This document shows positions 62,410 through 64,000 of a DNA stretch of 64,000 nucleotides, in pieces. The DNA is taken from assembly GCF_007570825.1 (NCBI RefSeq), contig NZ_SUNB01000001.1:2046001-2110000 (forward strand), in the 5' to 3' direction. A model generated the notes under the pieces. That model was given only the letters and a program-made list of their open reading frames with translations, searched no databases and was not told where the DNA came from. Made by a program: the position numbers and the translations under genes. Source of the stretch: Pleionea sediminis (GTDB lineage Bacteria; Pseudomonadota; Gammaproteobacteria; Enterobacterales; Kangiellaceae). Positions within the stretch are counted from its first letter, which is position 1. The number at the start of each line of letters is the position of its first letter.

Positions 62410-62941
62410 CTCAGAAACTTGGCTAGTTATTGATGATGACCATGCATTTTCTGACATGTTGGCCAAGCGACTCCAGCAATTTGTAAAATATGTATTTGTT
62501 GAGTCCGATGCCTTTGGTGCTCGGCAGTTATTGAATCGCGAGAAAATATCAAAAGTTGTGCTCGATTTGAAATTGTCGAATGAGTCTGGACTTGATGTCT
62601 TGGAAGATATTTTAATCATTCAACCCTCTTGTCGAGTTTTAGTTTTGACCGGGTATGCGAGCATTTCTACAGCGGTCTTGGCAATTAAAAAAGGAGCTTA
62701 TAATTATTTGCCAAAGCCAGCGAGTTCGCGGCAAATAATCGAGGCGTTAGGTGATGATATTTCGCAGACATTGGTTACAGAAGATAGATTGACAACCGAA
62801 GAGCTAGAGTGGGAGCATATTCAGAAAGTTTTGAATGATCACGATGGGAATATCTCTGCAACGGCCCGAGCGCTCGATATGCACCGTCGAACTTTACAGC
62901 GAAAGTTAGCGAAAAAAAGAGTGATAAAAAAAGCCCCTTAA
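62402..62941 (+). CDS. RegA/PrrA-type response regulator
   Basis: A 179-residue response regulator. The receiver has the acidic pair IDDDH, phospho-acceptor D55 (VVLDLKLSNESGL), a threonine in LTGYAS and the conserved lysine LPKPAS. The C-terminal Fis-type HTH contains GNISATARALDMHRRTLQRK, very close to the RegA/PrrA/ActR recognition helix. Cognate to the kinase gene just upstream, with an 8-bp overlap. Confidence 0.94.
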   Translation: MLDSETWLVIDDDHAFSDMLAKRLQQFVKYVFVESDAFGARQLLNREKISKVVLDLKLSNESGLDVLEDILIIQPSCRVLVLTGYASISTAVLAIKKGAYNYLPKPASSRQIIEALGDDISQTLVTEDRLTTEELEWEHIQKVLNDHDGNISATARALDMHRRTLQRKLAKKRVIKKAP

Positions 62942-62951
62942 AATTAAGAGG
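62923..62951 (-). terminator. Rho-independent terminator of the TonB receptor gene
   Basis: On the minus strand GCCTCTTAA pairs with TTAAGGGGC (one G-U pair) around two bases and runs into seven T residues. It overlaps the end of the response-regulator gene on the other strand, about 40 bp after the receptor stop. Confidence 0.78.
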
Positions 62952-62990
62952 CAAATGGTTGCTGATGTGTTTATTCTTTATTGAAAAGTG

Positions 62991-64000
62991 CTAGAGGTTG
63001 ATAGATACAGATATGAAAAGATTTCTTTCTGGCTCCGGAATTTTCTCTCCTGCTGCGACAACGTTCATCATCGTTCGATTTACCCCTGAAGTATGGTGAG
63101 TGTAGGTTTCATTGAGTAGATTGTTGACTCCATACTTTATTGTTAAGACGTCGTTTAAATAGAAATCACCTGAAAAACTCAAAATTGAATACCCATTGGT
63201 CGATTGTTCTCCTAAAGATCGCGCAACTCTATTTTGTGAATTGTATGAAATAACTTCCATACTCATATTCCAATCACTTCCTAAGTAAGAGAGTTCAAGT
63301 TGAAGATTGTCTGGCATAATTCGGTAAAGTGGTTCATCAATATCGTCTCTGGTACCTCTTACTATCGAAAGAGTACTACCGAGTTGCCAATTTTGACTCC
63401 ACTTCCAATTGATAGTTGTATCAAATCCATAAATTTTTCCATCAACATTCGAAAACCGAAAGACCTGATCGGCATTCATCATTGTTGCAATCATATTTAA
63501 AGCTGTATTTGTTTCTGGTGAACCTTGAATGTAATCGTGTAACTTATGGTAATAGATTTGTGGAGAGATGCTAAAGTCGTAAGATTGCCAAGTGAAACCG
63601 AAATCCAATTGAGTAGCGACTTCCATATCCAGGTTTAAATCACCGACATAAACATTGCCGTCGGCAAGTCCTCCTGTTGCTTGCATTGGAATCCAAAGAT
63701 AGAGCTCTTGGTAAACAGGTGCTCGGCTTTTTTGTCCTAGTCCAATGTACCAAGTCAGTTCACTGGATTGAGGAATGTAGTAATTTAATGCAAAGTCAAT
63801 GTTAGAAAAGTTCTTACTTCTATCCGATGCATTAAATGTATTTCTAACATTTTGAATAGCCGGCATCATCATTGCCATGTGATGATCAACATCTCCAGTG
63901 TTTACATCTGTTGATTTATATCGAAAGCCTAACTGAACTGAGCTGTTGTTGAATGAAAGTTCCTTTGTTCCATCAATAAAAATACTCCAGTCGTCACGCT
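62991..64000 (-). CDS. TonB-dependent outer-membrane receptor (C-terminal part, runs off the window)
   Basis: The reading frame stays open from the internal ATG at 63878 to the window end, so this is the last about 336 residues of a longer gene. The strands FSNIDFALNYYIPQSSELTW, GLGQKSRAPVYQELYLW, DFGFTWQSYDFSISPQIYYH and the terminal NLFISVSINL are typical of a 22-stranded TonB-dependent barrel; KSRAPVYQELY resembles the conserved TonB receptor block (xSRAPxxxEL). The methionine-rich and His-rich loops (DVDHHMAMMMP) suggest a metal such as copper as a possible ligand, as in OprC-type receptors. Confidence 0.9.
   Translation of the reverse strand, partial: RDDWSIFIDGTKELSFNNSSVQLGFRYKSTDVNTGDVDHHMAMMMPAIQNVRNTFNASDRSKNFSNIDFALNYYIPQSSELTWYIGLGQKSRAPVYQELYLWIPMQATGGLADGNVYVGDLNLDMEVATQLDFGFTWQSYDFSISPQIYYHKLHDYIQGSPETNTALNMIATMMNADQVFRFSNVDGKIYGFDTTINWKWSQNWQLGSTLSIVRGTRDDIDEPLYRIMPDNLQLELSYLGSDWNMSMEVISYNSQNRVARSLGEQSTNGYSILSFSGDFYLNDVLTIKYGVNNLLNETYTHHTSGVNRTMMNVVAAGEKIPEPERNLFISVSINL

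Overview
The window looks like chromosomal DNA from an AT-rich marine-type gammaproteobacterium. Supporting signs are an AsnC regulator divergent from asparagine synthetase B, RsuA, TcdA, RecG, NupC, a RegB/RegA-type redox two-component pair, a TonB-dependent receptor, many secreted and outer-membrane proteins and a MauG/cytochrome P460 periplasmic module. A Kangiellales/Alteromonadales-like host is a guess from gene content only. No rRNA, tRNA, insertion sequence, phage gene or CRISPR array was seen.

Layout. 1-3745: serine hydrolase, RluA-family pseudouridine synthase and a Tat-exported Kelch protein. 3886-16721: an envelope/secretion island built around a 1375-residue hybrid sensor/AraC regulator. 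It holds two secreted proteins sharing a C-terminal three-repeat domain (one is an alpha/beta hydrolase with a DM9-like lectin region), two divergent paralogous lipoproteins (one with fifteen 15-bp repeats) and a small outer-membrane barrel. Two of these genes share an upstream TGTCGCA-N14-TGTCG direct repeat, with 21 bp between repeat starts, at matching distances from a -10-like box and the start codon. This is a candidate operator for the AraC-type regulator between them.

17605-36352: about 18.7 kb of tightly packed or overlapping plus-strand genes forming an unusual biosynthesis-plus-export locus. It encodes a flavin-dependent halogenase-like enzyme, two acyl-CoA dehydrogenase-like proteins, an AMP-forming ligase, a PLP decarboxylase, two divergent thiolase/ketosynthase-like proteins, an unknown protein, an alpha/beta hydrolase, an asparagine-synthase-like protein lacking both catalytic signatures, a stand-alone acyl carrier protein, two TPR-type envelope proteins, an ABC ATPase and FtsX/MacB-type permease, a LolA-like periplasmic carrier, an outer-membrane barrel and a TSUP permease. 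The likely logic is activation of an acyl or amino-acyl unit on the carrier protein, desaturation, halogenation, condensation and release, then transport across the envelope. I do not recognise this as a characterised pathway, and it is the best candidate for an undescribed system. Ligase + decarboxylase + hydrolase + amidotransferase-like + ACP resembles the accessory gene set of exosortase-A loci, but no exosortase is present here.

36451-46622: a minimal SET protein, secreted endonuclease I with two PPC domains, an AraC/GyrI-like regulator, a small secreted coiled-coil protein, then a minus-strand operon of MauG-like dihaem protein, cupredoxin, cytochrome P460 and a chemotaxis receptor, and a large lipoprotein. 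47103-49519: a GNAT acetyltransferase, a frameshifted small membrane-protein gene, a small secreted protein, the decayed remains of a second asnC-like gene, a small hypothetical gene and intact asnC. 49702-64000: mostly housekeeping genes (asnB, DUF3080 lipoprotein, S1/P1 nuclease, PhoD-like phosphatase, udk, nucleoside transporter, rsuA, tcdA, two small paralogues, recG, RegB/RegA-type pair) and the 3' part of a TonB-dependent receptor gene that runs off the window.
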